From contig NC_065919.1 of the NCBI RefSeq assembly GCF_024586455.1, positions 34,262,839 to 34,326,838 on the forward strand: a DNA stretch of 64,000 nt. Reading direction: 5' to 3'. Positions 33,375-44,520 of this stretch are shown one piece after another (position 1 is the stretch's first letter; every line of letters begins with the position of its first letter). Below the pieces are notes generated by a model, which was given only the letters and a program-made list of their open reading frames with translations, did no database searches and was not told the DNA's origin. This DNA is from Bactrocera neohumeralis (taxonomy: Eukaryota > Arthropoda > Insecta > Diptera > Tephritidae). Position numbers and translations under genes: made by a program.

Positions 33375-34679
33375 TCGGGTGATTTTTTTGAGGTTAGGAT
33401 TTTCATGCATTAGTATTTGACAGATCACGTGGGATTTCAGACATGGTGTCAAAGAGAAAGATGCTCAGTATGCTTTGACATTTCATCATGAATAGACTTA
33501 CTAACGAGCAACGCTTGCAAATCATTGAATTTTATTACCAAAATCAGTGTTCGGTTCGAAATGTGTTTCGCGCTTTACGTCCGATTTATGGTCTACATAA
33601 TCGACCAAGTGAGCAAACAATTAATGCGATTGTGACCAAGTTTCGCACTCAGTTTACTTTATTGGACATTAAACCAACCACACGAATGCGTACAGTGCGT
33701 ACAGAAGAGAATATTGCGTCTGTTTCTAAGAGTGTGGCTGAAGACCGTGAAATGTCGATTCGTCGCCGTTCGCAGCAATTGGGTTTGTGTTATTCGACCA
33801 CATGGAAGATTTTACGCAAAGATCTTGGTGTAAAACCGTATAAAATACAGCTCGTGCAAGAACTGAAGCCGAACGATCTGCCACAACGTCGAATTTTCAG
33901 TGAATGGGCCCTAGAAAAGTTGGCAGAAAATCCGCTTTTTTATCGACAAATTTTGTTCAGCGATGAGGCTCATTTCTGGTTGAATGGCTACGTAAATAAG
34001 CAAAATTGCCGCATTTGGGGTGAAGAGCAACCAGAAGCCGTTCAAGAACTGCCCATGCATCCCGAAAAATGCACTGTTTGGTGTGGTTTGTACGCTGGTG
34101 GAATCATTGGACCGTATTTTTCAAAGATGCTGTTGGACGCAACGTTACGGTGAATGGCGATCGCTATCGTTCGATGCTAACAAACTTTTTGTTGCCAAAA
34201 ATGGAAGAACTGAACTTGGTTGACATGTGGTTTCAACAAGATGGCACTACATGCCACACAGCTCGCGATTCTATGGCCATTTTGAGGGAAAACTTCGGAG
34301 AACAATTCATCTCAAGAAATGGACCCGTAAGTTGGCCACCAAGATCATGCGATTTAACGCCTTTAGACTATTTTTTGTGGGGCTACGTCAAGTCTAAAGT
34401 CTACAGAAATAAGCCAGCAACTATTCCAGCTTTGGAAGACAACATTTCCGAAGAAATTCGGGCTATTCCGGCCGAAATGCTCGAAAAAGTTGCCCAAAAT
34501 TGGACTTTCCGAATGGACCACCTAAGACGCAGCCGCGGTCAACATTTAAATGAAATTATCTTCAAAAAGTAAATGTCATGAACCAATCTAACGTTTCAAA
34601 TAAAGAACCGATGAGATTTTGCAAATTTTATGCGTTTTTTTTTAAAAAAAAGTTATCAAGCTCTTAAAAAATCGCCCGA
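33375..34679 (+). mobile_element. DD41D (rosa-like) Tc1/mariner element inside the Harbinger transposase
   Basis: The ends are TCGGGTGATTTTTT and AAAAAATCGCCCGA, one mismatch apart, with TA on both sides (33373-33374, 34680-34681). Removing the 1305 bp and one TA restores the Harbinger reading frame across ISHCIEYI to CKLVVEHKHG. The single transposase gene fills most of the element. DD41D elements were first described as rosa from a Ceratitis species (family knowledge). Confidence 0.92.
33488..34572 (+). pseudogene. DD41D transposase, one frameshift
   Basis: The ATG at 33488 (MNRLTNEQRLQIIEFYY) opens a paired helix-turn-helix N-terminus (EQTINAIVTKFRTQ, STTWKILRKDLGVKPYK). The catalytic part has the first aspartate in ILFSDEAHFWLNGYVN. 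The frame shifts by one base in a T run near 34120, then continues to 34572 with WFQQDGTTCHTAR (second D) and CDLTPLDYFLWGYVKS (third D). I count 41 residues between the second and third aspartates. Length, about 355 residues, fits a full protein. Apart from the one shift it looks complete. Confidence 0.9.
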
Positions 34680-35796
34680 TATTTGTAAATTGGTGGTGGA
34701 GCATAAACACGGCGAAGTGCGTTTTCCTAATTCTGTTGAAGAATACAATAGAATTAAGACTGGGTGAATTTTATTCCAATTTAAAAGAAAATAAATCGCT
34801 ATACAATAATTTTATTCCAGATTTTATTCGAAATTTGGAATAAAGGGTGTAATTGGAGCAATTGATTGCACTCATGTTGGCATAATTGCACCTGCCTTGT
34901 CAAGCACAGTTGTACCGCATGATTATATGAACAGAAAGGGTTATTATTGCATTAATGTTGAAGCGGTAAGTATTATATTCAATAACTAATTAATAACTAG
35001 TTATTAACTAATTTTTCCAATAACTTTGTGATGATGAACTAATTTTCCGGCACGTGAATGCAAAATTTCCCGGCTCATGTCATGACTCCGGTATATGGAC
35101 TACTTCGCCAGCAAGGATAAAGTTAATAAGAGAACACTCTGATGGAGCTTTTAAATGGCTTTTGGGTGATTCGGGATATCCATTGGAGCCATGGCTTCTT
35201 ACACCGGTGGCAAACCCTGAAACACCAAATGAACAAAACTTCAATACTAGGCACATAAAAGCAAGAAACACTATTGAAAGAGCATTTGGAGTTTTAAAAT
35301 CACGCTTTCGTTTTATTTCAAGAGAACGTACATTGCGGTATAAACATTCCAAAGCGGCATTATTTGTTTATACTTGTACAATATTCCACAACATTTTACA
35401 AAACCATGGAATTTTTCTAAATGACACCGAAATAATGCCAGATCAATCACCTCCTGAAAATGTGGGAGCAATCTCTGAAATCCATTCGGGGGAGTATTAC
35501 ACTCGAGGCAGAGCAGCACGTCAAAGGTGCATTAACACATTAAATAATTAAAATTCTACATATACATATATTTCAATTCAAACTTCATTTATTTATAACA
35601 TAAATAAACATAACAATAAAATAATTTATACAAGTATATAAAAAGGAACATTTTTCACTTTCACTTTTTTGTACAAAACACATAACAATAAAATAATTCA
35701 TACAAGTATATAAAAAGGAACATTTTTCACTTTCACTTTTTTGTACAAAAAACATCACAACAAAATAATTAATATGTACATAAAAAAGCACATTTT

Positions 35797-36674
35797 TTAC
35801 TTTTTTGTACAATCTTCGGTGTTTTTTACGATGGTCTGAGCAAGCAATACCATCGCTGCCGCTAAATTATTAATGGATTCCGATTGTTTATTAATGGAAT
35901 CTAAGGTTTGAATACGGAAAGCTCTCTCCTCCTCGGCTTTTCCTTCCATTAAATCCATATAATTTCGGAACATTTCGTCCGTCGTCATTTTTTTACTACG
36001 GGACGATGACGGAGTGCAATCATTGGATGCATCCGAAGTCGTATTTAGAGGTGACGGTGCAGCTGTGAAAACTACTTCTTCCTAAATTAGAAAAAGAAAA
36101 AAACAATTATAAATTCTGCACACTCGTATTGGTCTTTCTTGCTATTCTTACCTCTGTGCCAATGGTTGGTACATCTGCCAACCCATCAACCGCAATTGAC
36201 CCTAACGTTTCTAACGCTCTCTGCTCTGTTTCAGAGAGCTCACTTGTTAAGCTGGGACCGCCACCTGTCACCAGCTTGTGCGCCTTGGCTTTCCTTGCGC
36301 GTGACCTTATTTGGTTTTTCCAATGGCTCAGATTCTGTAAATCAAAAGACATAAATACATACATATGCCAATGTCTATGGTTAAATATTACCTCTCTCCA
36401 TTTTGTGGGGTTCCGAGTGGGCCCTTTTAGGGCATTTAATTGCACGGAGAGTTCCGCCCAAAGCTCCTCCATTCTTTTCGGCCGCGATGGGTCGTTTTTG
36501 TGCAACTTTATCTCCGGGTGAACCCGCACAAAATTTAGATAGCACTCTATTTGCTCCTTCGAGGTGCGCAACACTTTATTATGATCTGTAAAAAAGATAT
36601 ATTATACATATACTATAATAATCATAAAATAATGAAATTTATATTGTTTACAATTACTTACCTTCCTTTTCCAT
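35797..36674 (-). CDS. Harbinger-associated Myb/SANT-like (MADF-type) protein, 4 exons
   Basis: Exons on the minus strand by canonical GT-AG borders: 36674-36662, 36585-36392, 36334-36152 and 36081-35797. The sum is 675 nt with phases that agree, giving a 224-residue protein with no stop. It starts MEKEDHNKVLRTSKEQIECY and has the tryptophan-spaced trihelix/SANT-like domain (RMEELWAELSVQL, RNPTKWREV, HWKNQIRSRARK). The C-terminus has a helical, Gln/Asn-rich segment (RIQTLDSINKQSESINNLAA). In known PIF/Harbinger systems the Myb-like partner recruits the nuclease to the terminal repeats and to the nucleus. It converges with the transposase gene; about 245 bp separate their ends. Confidence 0.8.
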
Positions 36675-37104
36675 TATTATCAAATATAAGGATGAACACA
36701 TGTGTTAATCGATAACTGTGTTGTTAAATTTTTTCATATTTACTTAACAATTGATTCAGATAAAATGCATATGTTAAGCATTTATTATAAACTATTTCAG
36801 TATTAGTTTTCAATAATTGTACTGTGCAATTATTAAGAAGAAGTTTTACTGCTGAAATTTTATGAAAAAAAAACTAATTGCATGTAATCGTTTCATACAT
36901 TACGATTGTGCACTTGCATTCATCTCTAATCAGCTAAACTAAACAGCTGATTGCTGCCCTTCTTTTCACCATACTATTTGGTGAATATTTTTGAGACTGT
37001 ATCTGCCAGAATACCAAAATGAGACATCCTGACTAACAGAGTCACTAAATTACGATTGTCTCAATTAGAGACATGAGACAATCGTGACAAGCAGAATACC
37101 GGCA

Positions 37105-37508
37105 TAAAATTTATTTTATTTTTAGTTTTTAGAGAATGATACTTAAAATAAGCACTATAAGCAAAGAAAAACTTCGATTTTTTGGGGTAAATAGGTAGTT
37201 CACCGAAGTTATTAGCAATGTAAAAAAATTATTAATATTATAATAAATGTTTATTGCCTACAAGTGCGCAAATCTGATCCTGGCTCCTACTCATTACCGA
37301 TTTTATAATCAAGAATGTTAAAATTTCTAGCTAACGTTGCTGAAACAAGGATTTCTAACAAGGAATTTCGATATTCACATTGTATTCATACCAATATGAT
37401 ATAATCTTAAAACTCTTACGAACATTTATCAGAAAAGCTTAGGATCAGCTGTATAGTAGCTCAATTCACAACAATATTCTTTTGTTTCGTATATTTCATT
37501 ATTTGTAC
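37105..37508. other. Spacer, no gene recognised
   Basis: About 400 AT-rich bases between the Harbinger element and the mariner relic. Nothing recognisable. Confidence 0.4.
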
Positions 37509-38271
37509 AAGGTGCGTTCCAAAGTAAACAGGACTTTTTGAATCTAGCGCCCCCTGGTGGCGCCATCTATATGTCGACTAGTGCGTTAGAATCTGCTATC
37601 TTTATCGATTGTCCAGTGAGAATTTCATGATATTTCATAGATTGGAAGTGAAGTTATTGCGTTTTAAGTGTCAGTATGTTTGTATTATCGGTGCGAAAAT
37701 GATTTTCGAACAAAGAGCCAACATGAAATTTTGTTTTAAAATTGGTAAAACTTTTACCGAAAAGTTTCAATTGATGAAACAAGTTTATGGCGATGATTGC
37801 CCATCCCGTAGCAGAGTGCACGAGTGGTTTCAAAGTTTTCAAAGTTGACGTGAGTACATAAATCCGTGAACACCGGAAATTCCATCGAAACTGTGCTTGA
37901 ATTCATCAAAATCATCATTGAAATACATGGAAATGGAATTGAACATCGATTTATCGCACTTTGACTGAACATTTGGGCTTACGAAAGGTGTGTGCACGGT
38001 TTGTTCCGTACAAATTGACTGCCGACCAAAAATTGCTCAGAATCCAACATTCGAAGAACATCATTGTCACCAATTATTTTACCAAAAATTACATTTTAAC
38101 CATTAACCACTCCCCGTATTCACCTGATATGGCACCATGCGACTTCTTTTCGGAAAAATGCATTTGCCTATGAAAGGAAAGCGTTATGCAGACATTGAGG
38201 CCATTCAAAAGACTCGCACCGATATACTGGCGGCCATACCGGCCAACGAGCGAAAACATTTTTTTGATAGC
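37509..38271 (+). pseudogene. Mariner relic with internal deletion
   Basis: The left end (ACAAGGTGCGTTCCAAAGTA) is followed by coding homology: FEQRANMKFCFKIGKTFTE and YGDDCPSRSRVHEWFQSFQS form the N-terminal DNA-binding part of a mariner transposase. The sequence then jumps to later parts (LRKVCARFVPYKLTADQK, HSPYSPDMAPCDFF, RYADIEAIQKTRTDILAAIP), so the middle with the first two catalytic aspartates is missing. The last aspartate (APCDFF) is present. The right end is cut off at about 38271 where Helitron sequence begins. Confidence 0.8.
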
Positions 38272-39590
38272 CAAACGCGTACCATTGCATATTCGAGGTG
38301 GATTCAAATTACGCAGGAGAATAATAAGTGATGAATTTAAAAATTCAATTGGAAAATTAACACTTTCATTTTCATTAAGAACGGTATCGATTGATTTAAA
38401 AGACATCAGATCGCCTGGTAACAACTGTTGTATTTGGAAGTTAATTTCGTCAACATTTTTGACTGCCAAAATAGCCCGTTAACTCAGCCAGTTATGATTC
38501 AAGTAACTACTACATATGTAATTAATTTTTTCCCTGAAGAACAGTGCATAAATTATCTGTCAGTTTAATGCATTGCGTATCTGATTGCATTTCTATATTA
38601 TCGTTTCCAATATCTAGTAATTTTTCGGAAAATATTTTTGCGGAAGGACCATTTTGCAATTGTACGCGCATGTTTATGGTTAATCAAAGTGTTTCAACTC
38701 TTCGCCATAAAAATTATTGTTTCAAACATGCATTAATCTCATCCGCGAAAGTAGAGCGAGATATAACCGTTAAGGTCTGTCAGAAATCACCAAACAAAAG
38801 TAAGATAGCACCACCGAAGAGTACATCATTGGCGTTTAGATCTTTAAATAGTTTAGATCTTGCATAGATTTATGCAGATGTGAATTTTTTTTAGAGTGAA
38901 TTTTTATCTGCCATTGCGTACTCATCCCGAATTATAATTGAACGTTTCGGTTTATTATGAATGTCCAATGGTAGTTTGAATGTTGAATGTGCCGTTCGCT
39001 CACCATCTAGCAAAGTAGCCGCAATGCCTGACGATGCAACTGCCAATGCGGTTTTCTGTTGCGACCGTATTTTGGCAAGAATCAAAGATATTAAAAACAT
39101 TTTACCGGTCCCACCTGGTGCGTCCAAGCAAAAAACCGCCTTGTTCAGCGGCAACAGTCAGCATAATCCCATCATAAATAATTTTATTCTCTGCCTTCAG
39201 CAATGACTCACTGTTCCCGATAATTGTTGTTAAATTAGCTTTATCATATTTTTTTCTCGTCGGTGTTGATTAAGTCGGTGGCTGGGCGATTAAGTGATAG
39301 CATACCACAATGATTAAGTGGTAAATTTGAAACTAAAATACATAAATCCTCGATCAAAACTAACGCTTCAGTGTATGTCTCTGGCGTATATGGCATTGAT
39401 TAGTTTATCTAATTCGTTGCAATACTTGTATGACTTCTGTCATACAATTTTTATATTTTTATATTACAAAATTTGTGCTTGCGATGGATAACATGTCGTC
39501 TAAATAATTGCACACAGCTGACGAATGTTATCTCGTGAAATGTTATCTATCAATTGCAGTTCACGACATGCATCTTGGTATGTATACTAG
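38272..39590 (-). pseudogene. Helitron helicase (RepHel C-terminal part) remnant
   Basis: The minus strand has, in order, LSLNRPATDLINT, a Walker A-type block LDAPGGTGKMFLISLILAKI (38891-39154), ASSGIAATLLDGERTAHSTF, DLNANDVLFGGAILLLFGDF (near 38800), and IDTVLNENESVNFPIEFLNS plus LLRNLNPPRICNGTRLA (38260-38469). These are the Pif1-like helicase motifs of Helitron transposases. Several stops and frameshifts break it. The Rep nuclease part was not found; the upstream side ends at a mariner relic at 39590. Confidence 0.85.
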
Positions 39591-40060
39591 GTTGTCAAAA
39601 GTCTTGCGGATTTTTATTGTTTTTTTTTTTTTATTGAAATTGAAATGAATTTTTGATGACTCATGCCCAGCTCTTGACCGATGCTACGGCTGCTACTATG
39701 CCGGTCTCTTTCGACCAATTAAGCGATTTTATCGCAATTTTCGACGACAGGCCTTCCGGAGCGTGGCGCATCTTCAACCACCTCTACACCAGAACGAAAA
39801 CGTTGAAACCATCGTTGTGCGGTGGAAATGGAAACTGTATCCGGTCCATAAACTGCACAAATTTTATTGGCAGCTTGAGATGCATTGTTGCCTTTATCGT
39901 AGTAGTACTGTAAAGCATGTCGTATTTTTTCTTTATTTTGCTCCATGTTTGCGACGCTATAACTCACGAACGACTTAAAAGAAACGACAATCAAACACGT
40001 GTTAGCGCGTGAAATGAGCTTTCCAAAAAGGTATAGCATGACCCGGTGCGACGAATAAAA
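39587..40060 (-). pseudogene. Mariner relic, N-terminal half of the transposase
   Basis: The minus strand encodes MEQNKEKIRHALQYYYDKGN and GPDTVSISTAQRWFQRFRSG, DAPRSGRPVVENCDKI, the helix-turn-helix N-terminus of a mariner transposase. The frame leads into a block near 39590 (TAGGTTGTCAAAAGTCTTGC) that resembles a mariner terminal repeat, so the catalytic domain was deleted. It is a different mariner lineage from the relic at 37509 and the DD41D element. Confidence 0.75.
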
Positions 40061-40680
40061 CTAGAACTACGCGCTTTCAGCGCCAACTAGCATAGTATGT
40101 GCTGATATGTAGATGCCTATGAAAATTAAAATGAAATATATTTTGCATATAATATTATTGTAATATATTAAGGTTTTTAGGATACTAAGATAGTATGTCA
40201 TATATATACATTACATACAAGTACGTAGCATATCTTCATACTTATTTGTAAATTTATAATTGGGCTACTCACAACCCGTAGTATATCGTCGTAAAATCGT
40301 AAAATTATAAATTTTTACACTTGTTTACAAAAATTGTTGTTGGATTTCATACAAAAATGAGTTTACACATTTACAAATCTCAATGCTATGTTTTCGAATC
40401 GTTATAACTTTAACTTTATGAGACTTGTGAAAGCCCTAAATATATTATCAAACATATGAAATATTTAAAAAAGTAACTATTATTTGTATATTAACTACAA
40501 ATATTACTTTGAAAATAGCATAATTTAATTATAGTATTATCAATTTTCAATGTATTCATAAAAATACGCAAATCACATCAATTGATATGCAAGTAAACGT
40601 ATAAAATTATATGCAAAAAGCCAACATACGTCTTTAATCTTTATATACATACTTATAAAATATATATAATTATATATAAA
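40061..40680. other. AT-rich spacer, no gene recognised
   Basis: About 600 bases of AT-rich sequence with ATACATAC and TATATA microsatellites. Nothing else recognised. Confidence 0.4.
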
Positions 40681-40810
40681 TCTTCTGACCGTGTGTTTGT
40701 AATTGAACTGCTCCTAAACGGCTGTACCGATTTTGATGAAATTTTTTGTGTGTTTAAGGAGATTCGAGGATGGTTTAGATTCACAATTTGGTCCACTGGA
40801 AAATGTTTTT
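40681..40810 (+). repeat. Possible Helitron-type 5' end, split by the piggyBac-like element
   Basis: After a TATATATAAA run the sequence starts TCTTCTGACCGTGTGTTTG and GCTCCTAAACGGCTGTACCG, a phrase I know from 5' ends of many insect non-autonomous Helitrons (starting TC, family knowledge). It seems to continue on the far side of the piggyBac-like element from 50423. No 3' CTRR end or hairpin was located. Confidence 0.4.
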
Positions 40811-41149
40811 TTAACCCTAGAACACACACCCGGGTACAAATGTATCCACTTTCAACTTTGGAGTGTTGTAACTTCGGATCTAAGAAGATTATTTAGTTTT
40901 GGGTTCAAATTCAAAATTTGAACCAGATCGGACCATTGGTTCAGGAACTACAGCCTTCCAAACACATTATATACGTAAACACACACTCGGGATACGTTTG
41001 TACCCCAATAGTAAAAATCCTTATAAAAATCAAAAAAAAAAACATTTTTTATATTATTTTTTTATTTTAAAAATTAAAACTATTCATTTCACACATTATA
41101 TTATTGACTTTTATTATAAAAATTATAAAAATGCATCTTATATCTAAGG

Positions 41150-42475
41150 AAAATCATGGCAAATAGAGCAATTTGTTGATGTGACCGAATGTTCAAGACA
41201 CATTGGCTTCTTACATTTGGCGCACAGCTTTCTGGTTTTTCTACGGCATTTTTCCTCTTATGCGTAACATAAATAGCAAGATCCGGACACAGGTTTTCGC
41301 GTGCGCGCTGCGGCAGATGTTGATGCTGCTGTTGACACCTTTGATTCCACCGGTCGGTTAAAATATGCTTCAATAGCAATTTTAGTCGAAAAATTTCGCG
41401 TCACTTGACGGTTTATGGCTCTGGCTTCAATAATGCGCATACACAATGCTTCAGCCAAGCTGCACAGGATCTACTTACGCTTGTTGTTTGTTCTCCAAGG
41501 CAACATAGGGTTATTCAAATCGTAGACAATGTAGGCTGCAAGAGCTGTAATGTCCAACATGTTGAAGAACAACGCAGGTGGCCATCGTTTTGTTTGTCTT
41601 TGTGTTGGATATTCCGCCAAACATTTGGTCCATTCGATCAACACCACCTTTGGTACGATTATAATATTCAATTATTTCAGGTTTCCCACTGTCAGCTATT
41701 TCAGCATCATTATGCATGCAAAAAGCAAAATTACTGCTTTATTTTACTGCTTTATTTTGTTCTGCTTCATTTCTTGAGGAATATATGATTTGTTTTTGCG
41801 CAAAGTTCCAACGATCGTGAGTTTCCAGGTGAGAAGCAGTTCTGCAACTAGCAAGGTCGTAAACAAATTGTCCATTGTAATGTTTCGGCCACTTCCTTGG
41901 TATTTGGCAGACAAATCCTTCACCACTCGTTCGCCTTGGTTCGTTTCCCTACCAGTTTCTGCTTGGCCAGTATATATTTGTCTATGCAGTGGATATGCAT
42001 TTGTGGCATCGCAAATCCACCAAACCTTGACACTATATTTAGCAGGTTTTGACGGTATGTACTGCGTAAACCGTGTGCGTCCACGGTAAGGAAATAATTG
42101 TTCATGAATCGTCAAGCATGAGCTGGGCTTGTAATGTGCAGCAAGATTATTGTTCATCATCGTCCACAACTCACTGATCGGTGCTGCTCTATCAGTTAGT
42201 AAGCGTGTTGCACGAGTGTTTTTATCGTCAAATCTTAGGAACCGCAATATCGAACAGAAACGGTTGACTCCCATTGTGGCGCGATATAAAGGATAGTTTT
42301 TGACGCTCCATAAATCTCGAACATGTTCTCCATTGCTATGGTTCGCACCAGTCATAATAAGTATGCCAAAAAATGCATACAGCTCTGTTATTGACACAGG
42401 CGTCCATGGCTTAGGAGTTGTGTTTGGATGCGCATTGTTGTAAGCATTATAAGTTTCTTTTGCTAACTTATTTGT
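41150..42475 (-). pseudogene. piggyBac-like transposase, catalytic and C-terminal part
   Basis: From 42470 leftwards: ITELYAFFGILIMTG, RFCSILRFLRFDDKNTR, then CLTIHEQLFPYRGRTR, where the first catalytic aspartate (TIDEQL in relatives and in the element at 15312) reads H. The second (NITMDNLFTT) and third (RTKGGVDRMDQMF) are kept. Frame breaks lie near 41745, 41670 and 41400, and a TAA near 41268 cuts the C-terminal cysteine-rich domain (CYLCYA, then CAKCKKPMCLEH and CSICHDF beyond the stop). Dead by both catalytic change and frame breaks. Confidence 0.88.
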
Positions 42476-42736
42476 AAAAGATGCTAGATCTTTTGGGTTC
42501 CGTCAGGACTCCGTTTTATTATTTAACAAAAAGATTGTGTATCGTACAATATTATTATATAATTCAATTATATTAAATTAACAAATTCGTTTTTAAAAGT
42601 CAAAATAAAAGAAACTAAATGATCACTCGCAAACGATGTCGACGCGACGACGTATCTACTCCGACTACTTTTCTCGGGTTGCTGGTGCGCTCGTTATTTT
42701 GTGTTGCAGGGATGCAATTATGCGGTTGACCTTACA
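42476..42736 (-). repeat. 3' LTR of the nested Gypsy element
   Basis: It is the left copy of the LTR pair. It differs from the other copy at a handful of bases, for example GATCTTTTGGG/GATCCTTTGGG and CTACTCCGAC/CTACTCTGAC. Confidence 0.92.
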
Positions 42737-42739
42737 GTC

Positions 42740-43872
42740 GGCCAATCCTGACCACAGGAGTCGACCTCGACTCCGACATCATTATCAAACCCATCGAAAT
42801 TCGGCAAATTACACCACGGCTTCAACTTATCAGATGCATAGATTGATGTATAATGTCGTTGTTTGCGTTTTGACCCTGGTATATCTTCAACGAGATACCT
42901 GTCGTGGCCAATCACCTTGGTTACCATGAACGGACCTTTGTATAGTGGCTCCAATTTGCGAGAACCACCAGTCCTAACAGGCTCATTTTCGGCGAGAACC
43001 AAATCACCAACGTTATATTGTGTAGGTTTTCGATGTTTTTCGTTAAAACGCTGTTTAGCTTTTTCTCGCTGCTGATTAATACGACTTACTGCTTCAGTTT
43101 GAATTTCGTTCATCTCGTCATTACTTGTAACATCATCTTCATGTAAAGCTAATATTAATTTATTCTGAAGAATATCTCGAGGCTTGTAATTGAATAAAAG
43201 TTCTTGTGGAGTTCGCTGAGTTGTTTTGTTCTTTGTAGTGTTTAGTGCCCACTGTATACCTCTAAGTTGATCATCCCAGGTTTTGTCGTCTTCCGTCGAC
43301 GGAAGTAACATACCCAGTAGAGTTCGGTTGGTACGCTCTGCATGTCCGTTTGCGCGCGGAGTTCGAACAGCATTCAAAATCTGTTTAATATCATTATCGT
43401 TGCAATATTGTCTAAAATCATCAGAAGTAAACGCTGTTCCACGATCGGTTACTATTCGTGTTGGCACTCCGAAATAGCTGCTTACTTCGTTAAGTAATGT
43501 CAATACATGTCGTGTCGCTGTGCTTCTAACAGCTCGTAATACCGTAAATTTCGTGAATGATTTGACGAGGACTATTACGTGTTCGTTCTGCTTCTTGCTA
43601 CGAGGAAAAGGTCCTAGATGATCGATATGTACCGTCTTGAATGGTACAGGTTCTATCTCGTCATAATGATACGCTCCTTCTATTTTGCCACCCCGCTGTT
43701 TATTATATGCGCATTCAATGCACGATTTCAAAAATGTCTTTACAAAATTACGCATTCGTGGAAACCAAAAATATTTATTTAATTCTTCTAAAGTCTTTTC
43801 TGTACTAAGATGTTTAACCTTTCGTGCACGCTCTGTACAATTTTGTATCGCATTGTTTTTGGTACTACCCAT
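42740..43872 (-). pseudogene. Gypsy integrase and C-terminal tail
   Basis: After the shift the frame reads YFWFPRMRNFVKTFLKSCIE and CAYNK (zinc domain end), VHIDHLGPFPRSKKQ (first D), IVTDRGTAFTSDDF (second D), RANGHAERTNRTLL (E), then YNVGDLVLAENEPVRTGGS and LYKGPFMVTKVIGHDRY. The catalytic triad is complete and the frame of this part is open to the end near 42718, which overlaps the LTR by a few codons. Confidence 0.88.
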
Positions 43873-44498
43873 AGCTTATTACTTTTCTGCTTTCGATAAA
43901 GTTTTCCGTTTTCGATTTTGTATTCATCATTAGTAATTTTATCACCACTGGCAAGTTTTTCTACAATATCTCGAATATCTTTGTCTTGATGCTGCATACT
44001 GTATATCCAGTCACCTACGTCTAAAGTTGTTTTCGCAATTTTCAGAGACGCTGTATCGATTTCTTCACCTTTTTCATATGGCATTCTGCTGAGGAAATCG
44101 ACGTGCTCCATTCTTCTACCTGGTCGGTGCTCCAATTTTACAAGAAAGTCTTGAATACGTAGCCACCAACGTGCAATTCGTGGTATCAACTCACGTTTGT
44201 GCATTGCTGTAGTAACCGCGCTACAGTCAGTCACAACTACGATCTCTTTCCCTTGCACATAATACCTAAAACGCTCTAGGCTGCTCACCACCGCCAGTAC
44301 TTCCAGCTCATAGCTATGAAAGTTTCGCTCGCTGTCTGTCGTAGATCTGCTGTAATATGCAACTGGTTTCCAGTCGCCGCCGTCTCGTTGTAAAAGTACA
44401 CCCGCAATACCAACAGAGCTAGCATCAGTATGAATCTGATGATCTGCCTCGACACGATATCCTGTCATCAATGGCTTCGATGTTAACGCTGTTTTCAA
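43788..44498 (-). pseudogene. Gypsy RNase H and linker
   Basis: In the same frame as the preceding gag-RT segment. It has IHTDASSVGIAGVLLQRD (RNase H first aspartate), FHSYELEVLAVVSSLERFR, VVTDCSAVTTA, and the linker LEHRPGRRMEHVDFLSRMP. It ends by a frameshift near 43815, just inside the integrase zinc region. Confidence 0.88.
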
Positions 44499-44520
44499 TG
44501 CTAAGAATGCTTCTTCTTGT

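Larger units (their letters stand above)
32918..35551 (+). pseudogene. Harbinger (HARBI1-like) transposase, interrupted
   Basis: Exon-like segments with GT-AG borders: 32918-32976, 33035-33206, 33266-34763 (minus the inserted mariner), 34821-34965 and about 35027-35551. They read MADEVGLFYLMMKKREEEE, NDPFLYEENTFRKFF, YFLCNGSYQCCVGNAYF, GAIDCTHVGIIAP (first D), NAKFPGSCHDSGIW (second D), and ERAFGVLKSRFRF (E), so the DDE triad is complete. The last intron has a donor (GCGGTAAGT) but no AG just before the next block at 35027, so its acceptor seems lost. It would cut and join DNA at TWA targets, needing the Myb-like partner for nuclear import and DNA binding in known systems. Confidence 0.85.
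32746..37104. mobile_element. PIF/Harbinger transposon with a mariner inside
   Basis: The ends are TGCCGGTATTCTGC and GCAGAATACCGGCA, flanked by TAA on both sides (32743-32745, 37105-37107), the 3-bp TWA duplication of Harbinger elements. Imperfect inverted homology (TCTCTAAT/GAGAC-rich) and an inner pair TTTGGTATTCTGGC/GCCAGAATACCAAA extend it. It holds the two genes usual for the superfamily: a nuclease-type transposase on plus (32918-35551) and a Myb/SANT-like protein on minus (35797-36674), converging tail to tail. A DD41D mariner (33375-34679) interrupts the transposase. Confidence 0.93.

Noticed and set aside
35585..35812. Minus-strand frame with repeated SESEKCSFLYTC units
   Set aside because: It comes from a non-coding tandem repeat of about 65 bp between the two Harbinger genes (35585-35790); composition is low-complexity.
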